Positions 36,704-46,135 of a stretch of DNA of 64,000 nt are shown here, piece by piece. The notes beneath the pieces are model-generated. The model saw only the letters and a list, made by a program, of their open reading frames with translations. It did no database searches and was not told where the DNA came from. The position numbers were made by a program, and so were the translations under genes. Source of the DNA: Actinomadura meyerae (GTDB taxonomy: Bacteria; Actinomycetota; Actinomycetes; Streptosporangiales; Streptosporangiaceae); contig NZ_FZOR01000001.1 in assembly GCF_900188445.1 (NCBI RefSeq), positions 248,001 through 312,000 of the forward strand. Direction: 5' to 3'. Each line of letters begins with the position of its first letter. Positions within the stretch are counted from its first letter, which is position 1.

Positions 36704-38188
36704 CTACAAACCGAGGTCCGCGTCGAAGTTGCCCTCCTCCAGGCGGTGCTTGATCGTGGCGAGGAAGCGGGCGGCGTCCGCGCCGTCGATCAGCCGGTGG
36801 TCGTAGGTCAGCGCCAGGTAGACCATCGACCGGACCGCGATGACCTCGCCGAGCTGCGGGTCGTCGATGACGGCGGGGCGCTTCACCACGGCGCCGGTGC
36901 CGAGCATGCCGACCTGCGGCTGGTTGAGGATCGGGGTGTCGAACAGCGCGCCGCGGCTGCCGGTGTTGGTCAGCGTGAACGTGCCGCCGGCCAGCTCGTC
37001 CGGGCTGACGTTGCCGGCGCGGGTGCGCTCGGCGAGGTCGGCGATCCGCTGCGCGAGGCCGCCGAGGTTCAGCTGCCCGGCGTTGTGCACGACCGGGACC
37101 ATCAGGCCGCGCTCCTGCACGTCCACCGCGATGCCGAGGTTCTCGACGTCGTGGTAGGTGACCTCGTTGGTCTCGCTGTTGATGACCGCGTTCAGCTTCG
37201 GGTGCGCCTTGAGCGCCTCGACCGCCGCCTGCGCGAAGAACGGCAGGAACGACAGCTTGACGCCCTCGCGGGCCTCGAAGTCGGCCTTGGCCTGCTCGCG
37301 CAGCCGCGCGATGCGGGTGACGTCCACCTCGACCACGGTGGTGAGCTGCGCGGACACCTGCAGCGACTCGACCATGCGGCGGGCGATCGTCTGCCGCATC
37401 CGGGACATCTTCTCGGTGCGGCCGCGCAGCGCGAGCTGCTCGGCCGGGGCGCCCGCGGGGGCGGGCGCGGCGTGCCGGCCGGCCGGGGCCGCGGCGGGGG
37501 CGGCCGGGGCGGCGGGCGCGGCCTGCCGCCGGGCGGCGGCCTCCTGCGCGGCGCGGGCGGCCTCCAGGACGTCCTGCTTGCGGATGCGGCCGCCGACGCC
37601 GGTGCCCTTCACCGCGCCGAGGTCGACGCCGTGCTCGGCGGCGAGCTTGCGCACCAGCGGCGTCACGTACGGGCCCTCGCCGGACGGGGCCGCGGGCTGC
37701 GCCGGGGCGGCCGGGGCCGGCTCGGGCGCCTGCGGGGCGGGCTGCTGCGGCGCCTGCTGCGGGGCGGGCGCGGGCGGGGCCGACGGCGGCGCGGGCGGCG
37801 CCGGGGCCTGCTGCTGCGCGGGCGGCGGCCACGCGGCGGGCGGCGGGCCCTGCGGCGCCGGCGGCTGCGGGGCCTCCTGCGGCGGCTCCGGCGCGGCCGG
37901 GGCCTGCTGCTCCGCGGCGGCCGGGGCGCCGCCGCCGGACGGCGCGTCGCCCTCGTCGCCGATGACGGCCAGCTCGGCGCCGACCTCGACGGTCTCGTCC
38001 TCGGCGACGGTGATGCTGGTCAGGATGCCCGAGGCGGGCGAGGGGATCTCGGTGTCCACCTTGTCGGTGGACACCTCGAGGAGCGGCTCGTCGGTCTCGA
38101 CGCGCTCGCCCTCCTTCTTGAGCCAGCGGGTGACGGTGCCCTCGGTGACGCTCTCGCCGAGCTGGGGCATGGTGACGGAGACCGGCAT
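36704..38188 (-). CDS. sucB: 2-oxo acid dehydrogenase E2, dihydrolipoamide acyltransferase
   Basis: A 494-residue E2 subunit. The single lipoyl domain (residues 1-77) has the lipoylated lysine in STDKVDTE (Lys43). A Pro/Ala/Gln-rich linker of about 90 residues follows, then the subunit-binding domain ([20 protein letters not shown]) and the acyltransferase core ending in the catalytic [16 protein letters not shown]. Actinobacterial homologues (DlaT/SucB) serve pyruvate and 2-oxoglutarate dehydrogenases; the M. tuberculosis protein, as I recall it, has two lipoyl domains, so this one is shorter. It lies 35 bases after the E3 gene on the same strand, in a block that also holds lipA and lipB. 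Confidence 0.92.
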   Translation of the reverse strand: MPVSVTMPQLGESVTEGTVTRWLKKEGERVETDEPLLEVSTDKVDTEIPSPASGILTSITVAEDETVEVGAELAVIGDEGDAPSGGGAPAAAEQQAPAAPEPPQEAPQPPAPQGPPPAAWPPPAQQQAPAPPAPPSAPPAPAPQQAPQQPAPQAPEPAPAAPAQPAAPSGEGPYVTPLVRKLAAEHGVDLGAVKGTGVGGRIRKQDVLEAARAAQEAAARRQAAPAAPAAPAAAPAGRHAAPAPAGAPAEQLALRGRTEKMSRMRQTIARRMVESLQVSAQLTTVVEVDVTRIARLREQAKADFEAREGVKLSFLPFFAQAAVEALKAHPKLNAVINSETNEVTYHDVENLGIAVDVQERGLMVPVVHNAGQLNLGGLAQRIADLAERTRAGNVSPDELAGGTFTLTNTGSRGALFDTPILNQPQVGMLGTGAVVKRPAVIDDPQLGEVIAVRSMVYLALTYDHRLIDGADAARFLATIKHRLEEGNFDADLGL

Positions 38189-38223
38189 GTCTCAGCGACT
38201 CCTTCGAATTACTTGTGCGGCGT

Positions 38224-39618
38224 TCAGCCGTGCACGTGCAGTGGTTTGCCGGCGAGGGCGAGATGTGCCTCGCCGACCGCCTCGGACTGGGTCGGGTGGG
38301 GGTGGATCAGCTGGGCGACCTCGCTCGGGAGGGCCTCCCAGTTGTAGATGAGCTGGCCCTCCGCGATGAGTTCGCCGACGCGCGCGCCGACCATGTGGAT
38401 GCCGAGGACGGGGCCGTCCACGGCCGCGATCACCTTGACCTCGCCCTGCGTCCCGAGGATCTTGCTCTTGGGGTTGCCGGCCAGGTCGTAGACGACCTCC
38501 TTGATCTGGTGCCCGCGCTCGCGGGCCACCGCGGAGGTGATGCCGACCGAGGCCACCTCGGGGTCGGAGTAGGTGATGCGGGGCACGCCGTCGTAGTCGA
38601 TCGGCGGCGGGGTGAGCCCGCTCAGCCGCTCGGCGACGAGGATGCCCTCGGCGAACCCGACATGGGCGAGCTGCGGGGTCTGGATGAGGTCGCCGACCGC
38701 GGAGATCGTGGGGACGCTCGTCCGGCAGTACTCGTCGACCTTGACGAAGCCGCGCTCGGTCTCGACGCCGGCCTCGGCCAGCCCGATGCCGTCGGAGACC
38801 GGGCCGCGCCCGACCGCGACGAGCAGCAGCTCGGCGTCGATCACCTTGCCGCCCTCCAGGGTGACCGAGACGCCGCCCTGCGTCGGCTTGACGCCCTCGA
38901 ACCGGGTGCCGGTCTCGAACTTGATGCCGCGCTTGCGGAACGCGCGCTCCAGGCGCTTGGAGCTGGACTCCTCCTCCAGCGGCAGCAGGTGCGGCAGCGC
39001 CTCCACGATCGTGACCTCGGCGCCGAACGAGCGCCACACGCTGGCGAACTCGACGCCGATCACGCCGCCGCCGAGGATGACGACGGACGCGGGGACGCGC
39101 TCCAGCCGCAGCGCGTGGTCGCTGGAGATGACGCGCTCGCCGTCGATCTCCAGGCCGGGCAGGCTCTTGGGCTGCGAGCCGGTGCCGAGGACGATGTGCC
39201 CGCCCTCGATGACGGTGGTGCCGCCGTCCGGCGCGGTGACCTCGACGGTGGTCGGCCCGGTCAGCCGCCCGGTGCCGTGCACGACCTCGATGCCCCGGGA
39301 CTTGATCAGCCCGGTGAGGCCCTTCACGGTCGTGGTGACGACCTTGTCCTTGTAGGCGTTCACGCCGGCGACGTCGATGCCCTCGAAGGTGGTCTTGACG
39401 CCGAACTTCGCCGCGTCCCGCGCGTGGTCCGCCACCTCGGCCGCGTGCAGCAGCGCCTTGGTGGGGATGCACCCCCGGTTGAGGCACGTCCCGCCGAGGG
39501 ACTCGTCCCGCTCGATGAGCGCGACCGACCTGCCGAGCTCGGCGGCGCGCAGCGCGCACGCGTAACCGCCGCTGCCGGCGCCTAGGACGACGATGTCGAA
39601 GGTGCCGTTGTTGGCCAC
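38224..39618 (-). CDS. lpdA: Dihydrolipoyl dehydrogenase (E3)
   Basis: A 464-residue flavoprotein that reoxidises the lipoyl groups of E2 using NAD+. FAD site VVLGAGSGGYACALRAAELG, redox disulfide in GGTCLNRGCIPTK, NAD site ILGGGVIGVEFAS, second FAD motif ISAVGDLIQTPQLAHVG and the dimer-interface base HPHPTQSEAVGE are all present. The GTG at 39618 has GGAG six bases upstream; an ATG at 39630 would add four residues but its AGGGGA directly abuts the start. Together with the E2 gene downstream it forms an E2-E3 operon. Confidence 0.93.
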   Translation of the reverse strand: MANNGTFDIVVLGAGSGGYACALRAAELGRSVALIERDESLGGTCLNRGCIPTKALLHAAEVADHARDAAKFGVKTTFEGIDVAGVNAYKDKVVTTTVKGLTGLIKSRGIEVVHGTGRLTGPTTVEVTAPDGGTTVIEGGHIVLGTGSQPKSLPGLEIDGERVISSDHALRLERVPASVVILGGGVIGVEFASVWRSFGAEVTIVEALPHLLPLEEESSSKRLERAFRKRGIKFETGTRFEGVKPTQGGVSVTLEGGKVIDAELLLVAVGRGPVSDGIGLAEAGVETERGFVKVDEYCRTSVPTISAVGDLIQTPQLAHVGFAEGILVAERLSGLTPPPIDYDGVPRITYSDPEVASVGITSAVARERGHQIKEVVYDLAGNPKSKILGTQGEVKVIAAVDGPVLGIHMVGARVGELIAEGQLIYNWEALPSEVAQLIHPHPTQSEAVGEAHLALAGKPLHVHG

Positions 39619-39763
39619 TGGACGCTCCATTCCCCTGTCGCGGCGCCCGCGTGGACCGGGGCGCCCGTAGTGGTAGGGCGGGGCGGGGAGCCACCATCGG
39701 GCGGGCCCCCGCCGCCACGAGAAACCTATTCTGTTCTCCGCCAGGTCACAGCGGTGGGGTTCG

Positions 39764-41242
39764 CTAGAGAATTCCCGCGGCGAGGTCCTCGGCGATCTGG
39801 ACCAGCGTGCGGGCCGCCGCGCCGGTGCCGCCCTTCGGGGTGTAGCCGTAGGCCTCGCCCTTGTTGAAGGACGGGCCCGCGATGTCGAGGTGCGCCCACT
39901 TGACGCCGTCCGGCACGAACTCCTTGAGGAACGTCCCGGCGACGAGCATGCCGCCCCAGCGCTCGCCGCTGATGTTGGCGATGTCGGCGACCGCCGAGTC
40001 GAGGCCCTTGCGCAGCTCCGCCGGCAGCGGCATGCCCCAGGACGGCTCGCCCGCGCGCTCGGCCGCCGCGACGACCTTCTCGCGGACGTCGTCGTCGTTG
40101 GCCATGACGCCGGTGGTGCGGGTGCCGAGCGCGACGAGCTGCGCGCCGGTCAGCGTGGCGACGTCCACGATCAGGTCGGGGGAGTCCTCCCCGGCGCGGA
40201 CGAGGGCGTCGGCCATGACCAGGCGGCCCTCGGCGTCGGTGTTCAGGACCTCGACGGTCTTGCCGCCGTAGATGCGCAGCACGTCGGAGGGGCGCTGCGC
40301 GGTGCCGGACGGCATGTTCTCGGCGATGGCGAGGTAGCCGACGACGTTGACCTTGGGGCCGAGCTTGGCGATGGCGTCGAGCGCGCCGAGCACCGCCGCG
40401 GCGCCGCCCATGTCGGACTTCATCCAGTCCATCGCCTCGGTGGGCTTGAGGGACAGGCCGCCGGAGTCGAACGTGATGCCCTTGCCGACCAGCGCGAGCG
40501 TCCGGGACGCCTCGGCGTGGGTGTAGGCGAGCCGGACGAGCCGCGGCGGGTTCACCGAGCCCTGCCCGACGCCGGCGATGCCGCCGTAGCCGCCCTCCAC
40601 GAGGGCCTTCTCGTCCAGCACCTCGATGGCGAGGCCGGTCTCGGCGGCGACGCGGCCCGCCTCGGCGGCGAGGTCCTCGGGCGTCAGGTGCGAGGGCGGG
40701 GTGTTGACCAGGTCGCGGACGAGCTTCACCGACGCCGCGAGGGTGCGGGCGCGGTCGACGGCGGCCTCGTGCTCGGCGGCCGCCGCGAGCCGGATCTCCG
40801 CGACGGGGTCCTTGCGGTCGCCGCCGGTGCGGAAGGAGTCGAAGGAGTAGGCGCCGAGCAGCGCGCCGAGCGCGACCGCCCCGACGGCCTCCGCCGACGC
40901 GGCCGGCAGCGCCACGGCGACCCGGGCGGTGCCCGCGAGGGAGCGGACGGCGGCGCCGGCGGCGCGGCGCAGGTCCTCGGCGGAGGGGTCCTCGCCGAGC
41001 CCGGCGGCGACGATGATCTTGGCGGTGACGGCCCCGAGGGTCGGCAGCTTGGTGATCTCACCGGCCTTGCCGGTGGCGCCGAGGGCGCCGAGCGCGTCCG
41101 CGAGGCGGCCGTCCATGGCGCGGTCGAGGTCTTCCGCCCCGGCGGCCGGCGCCGCTCCCGCCCCGGCTGGGGTGACGCCGATCACGAGGGCGTCGGTGTC
41201 AAGGCTGGCCAGGGCTGCGCTGTCAAGGCTGATGCTCGTCAC
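39764..41242 (-). CDS. pepA: Leucyl aminopeptidase (M17)
   Basis: A 492-residue two-zinc cytosolic aminopeptidase that removes N-terminal residues from peptides. The C-terminal catalytic domain has VGKGITFDSGGLSLKP, MDWMKSDMGGAAAVLG and the signature NTDAEGRLVMADAL, holding the metal ligands and catalytic Lys/Arg. The N-terminal domain is less conserved. The GTG at 41242 was chosen as the first start of the family-like sequence (TSISLDSAALASLDTDALVI). The upstream frame remains open but shows no homology. It lies between the E2-E3 genes and cobS as in other actinobacteria. Confidence 0.92.
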   Translation of the reverse strand: MTSISLDSAALASLDTDALVIGVTPAGAGAAPAAGAEDLDRAMDGRLADALGALGATGKAGEITKLPTLGAVTAKIIVAAGLGEDPSAEDLRRAAGAAVRSLAGTARVAVALPAASAEAVGAVALGALLGAYSFDSFRTGGDRKDPVAEIRLAAAAEHEAAVDRARTLAASVKLVRDLVNTPPSHLTPEDLAAEAGRVAAETGLAIEVLDEKALVEGGYGGIAGVGQGSVNPPRLVRLAYTHAEASRTLALVGKGITFDSGGLSLKPTEAMDWMKSDMGGAAAVLGALDAIAKLGPKVNVVGYLAIAENMPSGTAQRPSDVLRIYGGKTVEVLNTDAEGRLVMADALVRAGEDSPDLIVDVATLTGAQLVALGTRTTGVMANDDDVREKVVAAAERAGEPSWGMPLPAELRKGLDSAVADIANISGERWGGMLVAGTFLKEFVPDGVKWAHLDIAGPSFNKGEAYGYTPKGGTGAAARTLVQIAEDLAAGIL

Positions 41243-41346
41243 GTAGCACGATGGTAGTCCTCCCGGTGACCGCTTTCGTCCTTTTGGATCAAGCGTTGCC
41301 CGGTCGGGAGCCGGTCCCGGCGCGCCTCGCGGCCGCCGGGCGCGCG

Positions 41347-42105
41347 TCACGGCCGCGCGGCGAGGACGATCAGCGCGGCCGTCGCGGCGGTCTCGACGAG
41401 GGCGCCGAGGACGTCGCCGGTCACGCCGCCCAGCCGCCGGACGGCGCGGCGGAGCAGCAGCAGCGCGGCGGCCAGGGCGGCGAGCACCGCCACCGCGGCC
41501 TGCGCCGCGCCGACCGGCCCGCCGGTGGCCGCGCCCGCTCCGGCGGCGGCGGCCAGGACGGCCGCCGTGACCGCGGCCGCGGCGCGCGTGCCGACCGTCC
41601 CCGCCACCAGCGCGCCCAGGCCGCCGGGACGTGCGGACGGGACCCCGCTCCGGCAGGCCCACGGGAGCGCCAGCCGCCCGGCGGCGGACGCGACGAGGAC
41701 GGCGGCGGCCGGATGCGGCGCCGCGGCCAGCGCCGCGACCTGCGCGAGGACGGTCAGCAGCAGCGTCACCACGCCGAACGGGCCGATGTCGGAGCGCTTC
41801 ATGACGGCCAGGGCCTCGGCGGCGGGCCGGCCGCTGCCGAGCCCGTCCGCGAGGTCGGCGAGCCCGTCCAGGTGCAGCGCCCGCGTGATCGCCGCCGTCG
41901 CGGCCACCGCGAGCACCGCCGCCGGGAGGCCGGGCAGCCCGAGCGGCCCGCACGCGAGCAGGACCAGCGCGGCCGCGCCGCCCGGGACCAGGCCGGCGGC
42001 CGGGGCGAGCAGCATCGCGGCGCGCGTGGTGCCCCGGTCGACCCGCGCCCGGCCCAGCGGGACGACGGTCAGCAGCGTCACCGCCAGCCGCAGCCCCTCG
42101 ATCAC
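41347..42105 (-). CDS. cobS: Adenosylcobinamide-GDP ribazoletransferase (cobalamin synthase)
   Basis: A 252-residue membrane enzyme that joins adenosylcobinamide-GDP to alpha-ribazole in the last part of B12 assembly. The family motif RALHLDGLADLADGLGSG is present and the rest is Ala/Leu-rich membrane helices. KRSDIGPFGVV is a further conserved segment. GTG at 42105 overlaps the cobU stop as GTGA, so the pair is translationally coupled. No cobalamin riboswitch was seen upstream of the pair. Confidence 0.9.
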   Translation of the reverse strand: MIEGLRLAVTLLTVVPLGRARVDRGTTRAAMLLAPAAGLVPGGAAALVLLACGPLGLPGLPAAVLAVAATAAITRALHLDGLADLADGLGSGRPAAEALAVMKRSDIGPFGVVTLLLTVLAQVAALAAAPHPAAAVLVASAAGRLALPWACRSGVPSARPGGLGALVAGTVGTRAAAAVTAAVLAAAAGAGAATGGPVGAAQAAVAVLAALAAALLLLRRAVRRLGGVTGDVLGALVETAATAALIVLAARP

Positions 42106-43046
42106 GGCAGCTCCATGACGCGTCCCGCCACCACCAGGGCGGCCTCCTCTGACTCGGCCGCGAGCCGCTGGTTGGCCAGCCCGAGCAGGTCCCGGAAGGC
42201 CCGCCCGGACGCGGTGGCGGGCACCAGCGATAGCCCGACCTCGTCGCTGACCGCGACCACACGCGCCGCCGTACCGCGCCACGCCTCGACCAGCTCGTCG
42301 ATCCGGGGCAGCACCCGCGACGGGTCGTCCCAAGCGGCGGACTCGTCCATCGCGGCGGCCAGCCAGGTCCCGATGCCGTCCACCAGCACCGCGCCCGTCG
42401 CCGACGACAGGACGTCCGCCAGGGCCGCCGTCTCGGCGGTGCGCCACCAGGAGGGGCGGCGCCGCCGGTGCGCCGCGACCCGCTCGGCCCACTCCGGGTC
42501 GTCGTCGCGCACGGGACCGGTCGCGACGTAGAGGACGTCCGGGCACGCGGCCAGCCGCAGCTCCGCCTCGGCCGACTTCCCCGACCGGCTCCCGCCGAGC
42601 AGCAGGGTGCGGAACGGGCCGCCGCCGGGCCGGTTCCAGAACGCCATGCGGCGCTCCAGCTCGGCGGGGGACGGCAGCCGGTGGTCCACATGGACGGCGG
42701 CCACCTCCGTGGCGGACGTCACCGCGCCGGCGCGGCGCAGCAGGCCGAGGTGCTCGGGAGAGCCCGCGAGGTCGAGCAGGACGGCGCCGTACCGGGCCCC
42801 CGGCACCGGCTCCGGCCGCGCCCCCGGGCCCGCCGCCACCAGGACGCGCCCGCCGCCGGGCGAGCGGACCTCGTGTCCGCCGGGCACCTCCGTGCGCGGC
42901 AGGCCGTCCATCGGCACGCCGTCGATGAGGGCCGCGAACGGCTCGTGCCGGACGCCGGACGCGCGCAGCCGGTTGCAGGACGCGCACCGGCAGCCCGCCG
43001 CGGGCCAGCCCTGGGCGGCGGCGGTACCGCGAAGCTCGATGTTCAT
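42102..43046 (-). CDS. cobU: CobU kinase/guanylyltransferase with degenerate N-terminal domain
   Basis: A 314-residue protein. The C-terminal half (from about residue 145) is CobU, which phosphorylates adenosylcobinamide and adds GMP: P-loop LLLGGSRSGKSAEAE, VLYVATGPVRDDDPEW, RRRRPSWWRTAE, VDGIGTWLAAAMD and VAVSDEVGLSLVP. The first 140 residues (RGTAAAQGWPAAGCRCASCN, later AAVHVDHRLPS) resemble the start of a metallo-beta-lactamase domain that has lost its HxHxDH metal motif. A remnant or a structural fusion are both possible. ATG 43046 was chosen at the beginning of that domain. It is coupled to cobS. Confidence 0.88.
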   Translation of the reverse strand: MNIELRGTAAAQGWPAAGCRCASCNRLRASGVRHEPFAALIDGVPMDGLPRTEVPGGHEVRSPGGGRVLVAAGPGARPEPVPGARYGAVLLDLAGSPEHLGLLRRAGAVTSATEVAAVHVDHRLPSPAELERRMAFWNRPGGGPFRTLLLGGSRSGKSAEAELRLAACPDVLYVATGPVRDDDPEWAERVAAHRRRRPSWWRTAETAALADVLSSATGAVLVDGIGTWLAAAMDESAAWDDPSRVLPRIDELVEAWRGTAARVVAVSDEVGLSLVPATASGRAFRDLLGLANQRLAAESEEAALVVAGRVMELP

Positions 43047-43092
43047 ACCGGTCGGAACTCTACGGTTACGCTCCCTGGAAGGATCACCAAGG

Positions 43093-44010
43093 ATGGCCTC
43101 GCCCCCGACAGGAGGAGCCCCGGTGGGCAACCCCCCGAACAACCCCTGGCCGCACCAGCCGGGGCAGCCCGGCCCCGGCGGCCGGCCGCCCTACGGCCCG
43201 CCTCCCGGCCCGCCTCCCGGACCGCCCCAGGGCCCGTTCCCCGGACCGTCCCAGGGTCCGTTCCCCGGACCGCCTCCGCCCGGACGGAAGGGCGGCGGGC
43301 TGGTGTTCGCGCTGGTCGGCGGCGGCCTCGTCGTCGTGCTGGCCATCGTGGCGGTGGTCGTGTTCGCCCTCCAGCGCGACAGCGGCGGCGACGGCGGGGA
43401 CGGCGGCGGCGACGTCCAGTTGCGGGCCGGCGAGATCGCCGGGGGAGCGGAGGCGCTGCCGCTGGCCGACGGCAGCCTCGCCATGTCCAGGCCGGGCGTC
43501 ACCGCCCCGGTCGTCGACATCTACGAGGACTTCGCGTGCCCGCCCTGCGGCGCGTTCGACAGCAAGCACGACCCGATGCTGAAGCAGCTCGTCGTCGAGG
43601 GACGCGCCAAGGTCGTGTTCCACCCGATGGTGGTCTTCGGTGAGAGCACCCAGCCCGCGCACGACAACTCGCTGCGCGCCGCGTCCGCCCTCCGCTGCGT
43701 CGGCGACGGCGCGCACTGGCTGTCCTACCAGGACGCCCTCTACGCCAATCAGCCCAAGAGCGAGAGCTCCACGGGCTACACCACGGACCAGCTGCTCTCC
43801 CTGGCCGAACCCCTGGGGCTGACCGGAGACGACTTCACCTCCTGCGTGAAGAGCCGGCGCTACGCCTCCAGCGTGAAGACCGTCAGCCAGGGCTACATAT
43901 CGTCCGGGATCCAGGGCACGCCGACGGTCCGGGTGAACGGGCGCAAGCTCGACACGGCGGACGTCGAGAGCCCCGAGGCGCTGCGCCGCGCCATCGAAGC
44001 CGCCTCGTGA
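43093..44010 (+). CDS. Membrane-anchored DsbA-like thioredoxin-fold protein
   Basis: A 305-residue protein with a Pro/Gly-rich cytoplasmic N-terminus (repeats such as GPPPGPPPGPPQGPFPGP), one transmembrane helix at about residues 68-94 and an extracytoplasmic thioredoxin-fold domain. The redox motif is CPPC in YEDFACPPCGAF, and a second cysteine pair lies at ALRCVGDG and FTSCVKS. The cis-Pro region reads QGTPTVRVNG. Members form or reshuffle disulfides in exported proteins. GGAAGGA lies upstream of the ATG. It is divergent from cobU. Confidence 0.85.
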   Translation: MASPPTGGAPVGNPPNNPWPHQPGQPGPGGRPPYGPPPGPPPGPPQGPFPGPSQGPFPGPPPPGRKGGGLVFALVGGGLVVVLAIVAVVVFALQRDSGGDGGDGGGDVQLRAGEIAGGAEALPLADGSLAMSRPGVTAPVVDIYEDFACPPCGAFDSKHDPMLKQLVVEGRAKVVFHPMVVFGESTQPAHDNSLRAASALRCVGDGAHWLSYQDALYANQPKSESSTGYTTDQLLSLAEPLGLTGDDFTSCVKSRRYASSVKTVSQGYISSGIQGTPTVRVNGRKLDTADVESPEALRRAIEAAS

Positions 44011-44047
44011 CCGGCTAGTCTCACCGGCGACGAGGGAGGTCGACGCG

Positions 44048-44245
44048 ATGGCGTGGAGCTGGCGTTTGGAGCGGGGCGACGGGAGCGCGCTCGGCATGTC
44101 GGAGGAGACCTTCTCCACCCAGGCGGACGCGGAGAGCTGGCTGGGGGAGAACTGGCGCGGCCTGCGCGCCGACGAGGTCGACAAGGTCGTCCTGCTGGAC
44201 GGCGAGACGCTCGTCTACGAGATGAGCCTGCTGGACCCGGAGTGA
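44048..44245 (+). CDS. Small conserved actinobacterial protein
   Basis: A 65-residue acidic soluble protein (MAWSWRLERGDGSALG..., ending EMSLLDPE) with the helix QADAESWLGENWRGLRADEV. I recognise it only as a short conserved hypothetical; no function is known. GGGAGG lies 8-13 bases before the ATG. It follows the DsbA-like gene by 37 bases and ends at a strong terminator, so the two probably share a transcript. Confidence 0.75.
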   Translation: MAWSWRLERGDGSALGMSEETFSTQADAESWLGENWRGLRADEVDKVVLLDGETLVYEMSLLDPE

Positions 44246-44248
44246 CGC

Positions 44249-44281
44249 GGGGGCCGCGGAGCCGCCGGCTCCGCGGCCCCC
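44249..44281. terminator. Strong bidirectional terminator
   Basis: A perfect 15-bp stem, GGGGGCCGCGGAGCC with its complement, and a GCC loop, just after the small-protein stop and 38 bases from the end of the convergent aldo-keto reductase gene. Confidence 0.88.
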
Positions 44282-44319
44282 GGCCCGGCGCCGGCCCGGC
44301 GCCGGGCCGCGGGCCCGGG

Positions 44320-45321
44320 TCAGGGGCGCTTGGGCGGGCTGGCGGTCTTGGCGGGGTCGCGGATGACGACCTCGCCGAGCACGTCGTCGATCCGCTTCAG
44401 CACGTCGGCGTCCAGCTTCACCCCGGCGGCCTTCACGTTGTCGGTGACCTGCTCGGGACGCGACGCGCCGACGATCGCCGCCGACACGTTCGGGTTCTGC
44501 AGCGTCCAGGCGATCGCCAGCTGCGCCATCGACAGCCCGAGCTCGTCGGCGATCGGCTTGAGGTTCTGCACGCGGGTCAGCAGGTCGTCGTTCAGGTAGC
44601 GCTTGATCATGTCGGCGCCGCCCTTGTCGTCGGTGGCCCGCGACCCCTCCGGCAGCGGCTGCCCCGGCTTGTACTTGCCGGTCAGCACGCCCTGCGCGAT
44701 CGGCGACCAGACGATCTGGCCGACGCCCTCGCGCTCGCACAGCGGGACGACCTCCTCCTCGATGACCCGCCACAGCATCGAGTACTGCGGCTGGCTCGAG
44801 ACGATCCGGTCGAAGCCCATCTCGTCGGCGATCTTGAGGGCGCGCTCGATCTCCTCGGCCCGCCACTCCGACACGCCGACGTACAGCACCTTGCCCTGCC
44901 GGACGAGGTCGTCGAACGCGCGCAGGGTCTCCTCCAGCGGCGTCTCGTAGTCGAACCGGTGGGCCTGGTACAGGTCCACGTAGTCGGTGCCGAGGCGGCG
45001 CAGGGAGCCGTGGATCGACTCGAAGATGTGCTTGCGGGACAGGCCCCGGTCGTTCACGCCGGGCCCGGTGGGCCAGTAGACCTTGGTGAAGATCTCCAGC
45101 CCTTCGCGGCGCTGCCCCTGGAGCGCGCGGCCGAGGACCTCCTCGGCGCGCGTGCCGGCGTAGACGTCGGCGGTGTCGAAGGTGGTGATCCCCTCGTCGA
45201 GGGCGGTCCGCACGCACGCGCGCGCGGCGTCCTCCTCGACCTGGGAGCCGTGGGTGAGCCAGTTGCCGTACGCGATCTCGCTGATCTTCAGACCGCTCCG
45301 GCCCAGGTTTCGGAACTCCAT
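44320..45321 (-). CDS. Aldo-keto reductase, K+ channel beta-subunit-like
   Basis: A 333-residue (alpha/beta)8 NADPH-dependent reductase of the AKR6/YghZ-type group. Catalytic tetrad segments: DTADVYAGTRAEEVLG (Asp, Tyr), FTKVYWPTG (Lys) and LYQAHRFDYETP (His). NADP contacts are in SPIAQGVLTGKYKPG and VGASRPEQVTDN. Substrate unknown; members often reduce reactive aldehydes. ATG 45321 was chosen because the AKR fold begins there (MEFRNLGRSGLKISEIAYG). Confidence 0.88.
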   Translation of the reverse strand: MEFRNLGRSGLKISEIAYGNWLTHGSQVEEDAARACVRTALDEGITTFDTADVYAGTRAEEVLGRALQGQRREGLEIFTKVYWPTGPGVNDRGLSRKHIFESIHGSLRRLGTDYVDLYQAHRFDYETPLEETLRAFDDLVRQGKVLYVGVSEWRAEEIERALKIADEMGFDRIVSSQPQYSMLWRVIEEEVVPLCEREGVGQIVWSPIAQGVLTGKYKPGQPLPEGSRATDDKGGADMIKRYLNDDLLTRVQNLKPIADELGLSMAQLAIAWTLQNPNVSAAIVGASRPEQVTDNVKAAGVKLDADVLKRIDDVLGEVVIRDPAKTASPPKRP

Positions 45322-45407
45322 GTCCCCGACCCTAACCGGAGGATGATCGCCGCTCACAGGCCGCGGAGCGGGCCCGTCCGCGCCCGGTCCGGCCGGGCCG
45401 GGCGGGA

Positions 45408-45425
45408 GGGGCCGGAACCGGCCCC
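45408..45425 (-). terminator. Hairpin after the DUF3043 gene
   Basis: GGGGCCGG-AA-CCGGCCCC ending two bases beyond the DUF3043 stop. The stem is short but very GC-rich. Confidence 0.55.
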
Positions 45426-45427
45426 GG

Positions 45428-46003
45428 TCAGACCTTCTCCTTCTCGCCGATCCGCACCTGCGGGTTCGGGACCCGCAGCCGCCGGATCTGCATGGCGCGC
45501 ATGGCGGCGTACATCCCGACGCCCTTGGCGTCCTCGTCGGGGAAGCGCTCGGCGGCCAGCCGCTTGATGCCGCGGCTCAGCCAGAAGCCCTCGCCGAACA
45601 CGACGATCAGCAGCAGCGGAGGCGCGAACAGCACCAGCAGCCGGGCGGCGGGGATCGGCAGCAGGCTCAGCAGCACCATGGCGAACATGGCGTACATGAG
45701 GTACGACCCGACGGTGCGGCGGGAGTCGACGTAGTCGCGGGCCAGCCGCCGGACGGGGCCCTTGTCCCGCTTGAGCAGGTGCTTCTCGTCGCCTTGGGCC
45801 ATGCCTTGGCGCGCCTTCGCGCGCTCCTCCGCGATCTGGGCGCGGCGGCGCTTGTAGGCGTCCTTGCCGGTGGCCGGCGCGGTGATCGGCTGGCGGCGGC
45901 GCTTCTCGGCGTCCCTGCGCTTCGGGGTGGGACGGCCCTTGCCTCCCGGCTTTACTACCTGAGGAGGATTCGCCGGGGGCTCCGGGGTACGACGCTTGAA
46001 CAC
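45428..46003 (-). CDS. DUF3043 family membrane protein
   Basis: A 191-residue actinobacterial protein with a long basic, charged N-terminus (KRRDAEKRRRQPITAP, KDAYKRRRAQIAEERAKARQ), two central transmembrane helices at about residues 98-140 and a C-terminal cytoplasmic tail. The segment PVRRLARDYVDSRRTVGSY is typical of DUF3043. Function unknown. It is divergent from pspA, with a 132-base gap holding both promoters. Confidence 0.85.
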   Translation of the reverse strand: MFKRRTPEPPANPPQVVKPGGKGRPTPKRRDAEKRRRQPITAPATGKDAYKRRRAQIAEERAKARQGMAQGDEKHLLKRDKGPVRRLARDYVDSRRTVGSYLMYAMFAMVLLSLLPIPAARLLVLFAPPLLLIVVFGEGFWLSRGIKRLAAERFPDEDAKGVGMYAAMRAMQIRRLRVPNPQVRIGEKEKV

Positions 46004-46135
46004 GGGATCAGACTACCGGCTGCGAACATCGTGGCTGCCTCGCGCGTTAACGCGTAGGGTGATAAGAACCCCAGCAGTGGTCAATGAGCCCAGTTCACGA
46101 CTGAGGCGACAGCACGAAGGGACCGGCGCCGCGCG

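Noticed and set aside
43047..43092. Cobalamin riboswitch for cobU-cobS
   Set aside because: Only 46 bases separate cobU from the divergent gene and no B12-box-like sequence is present.
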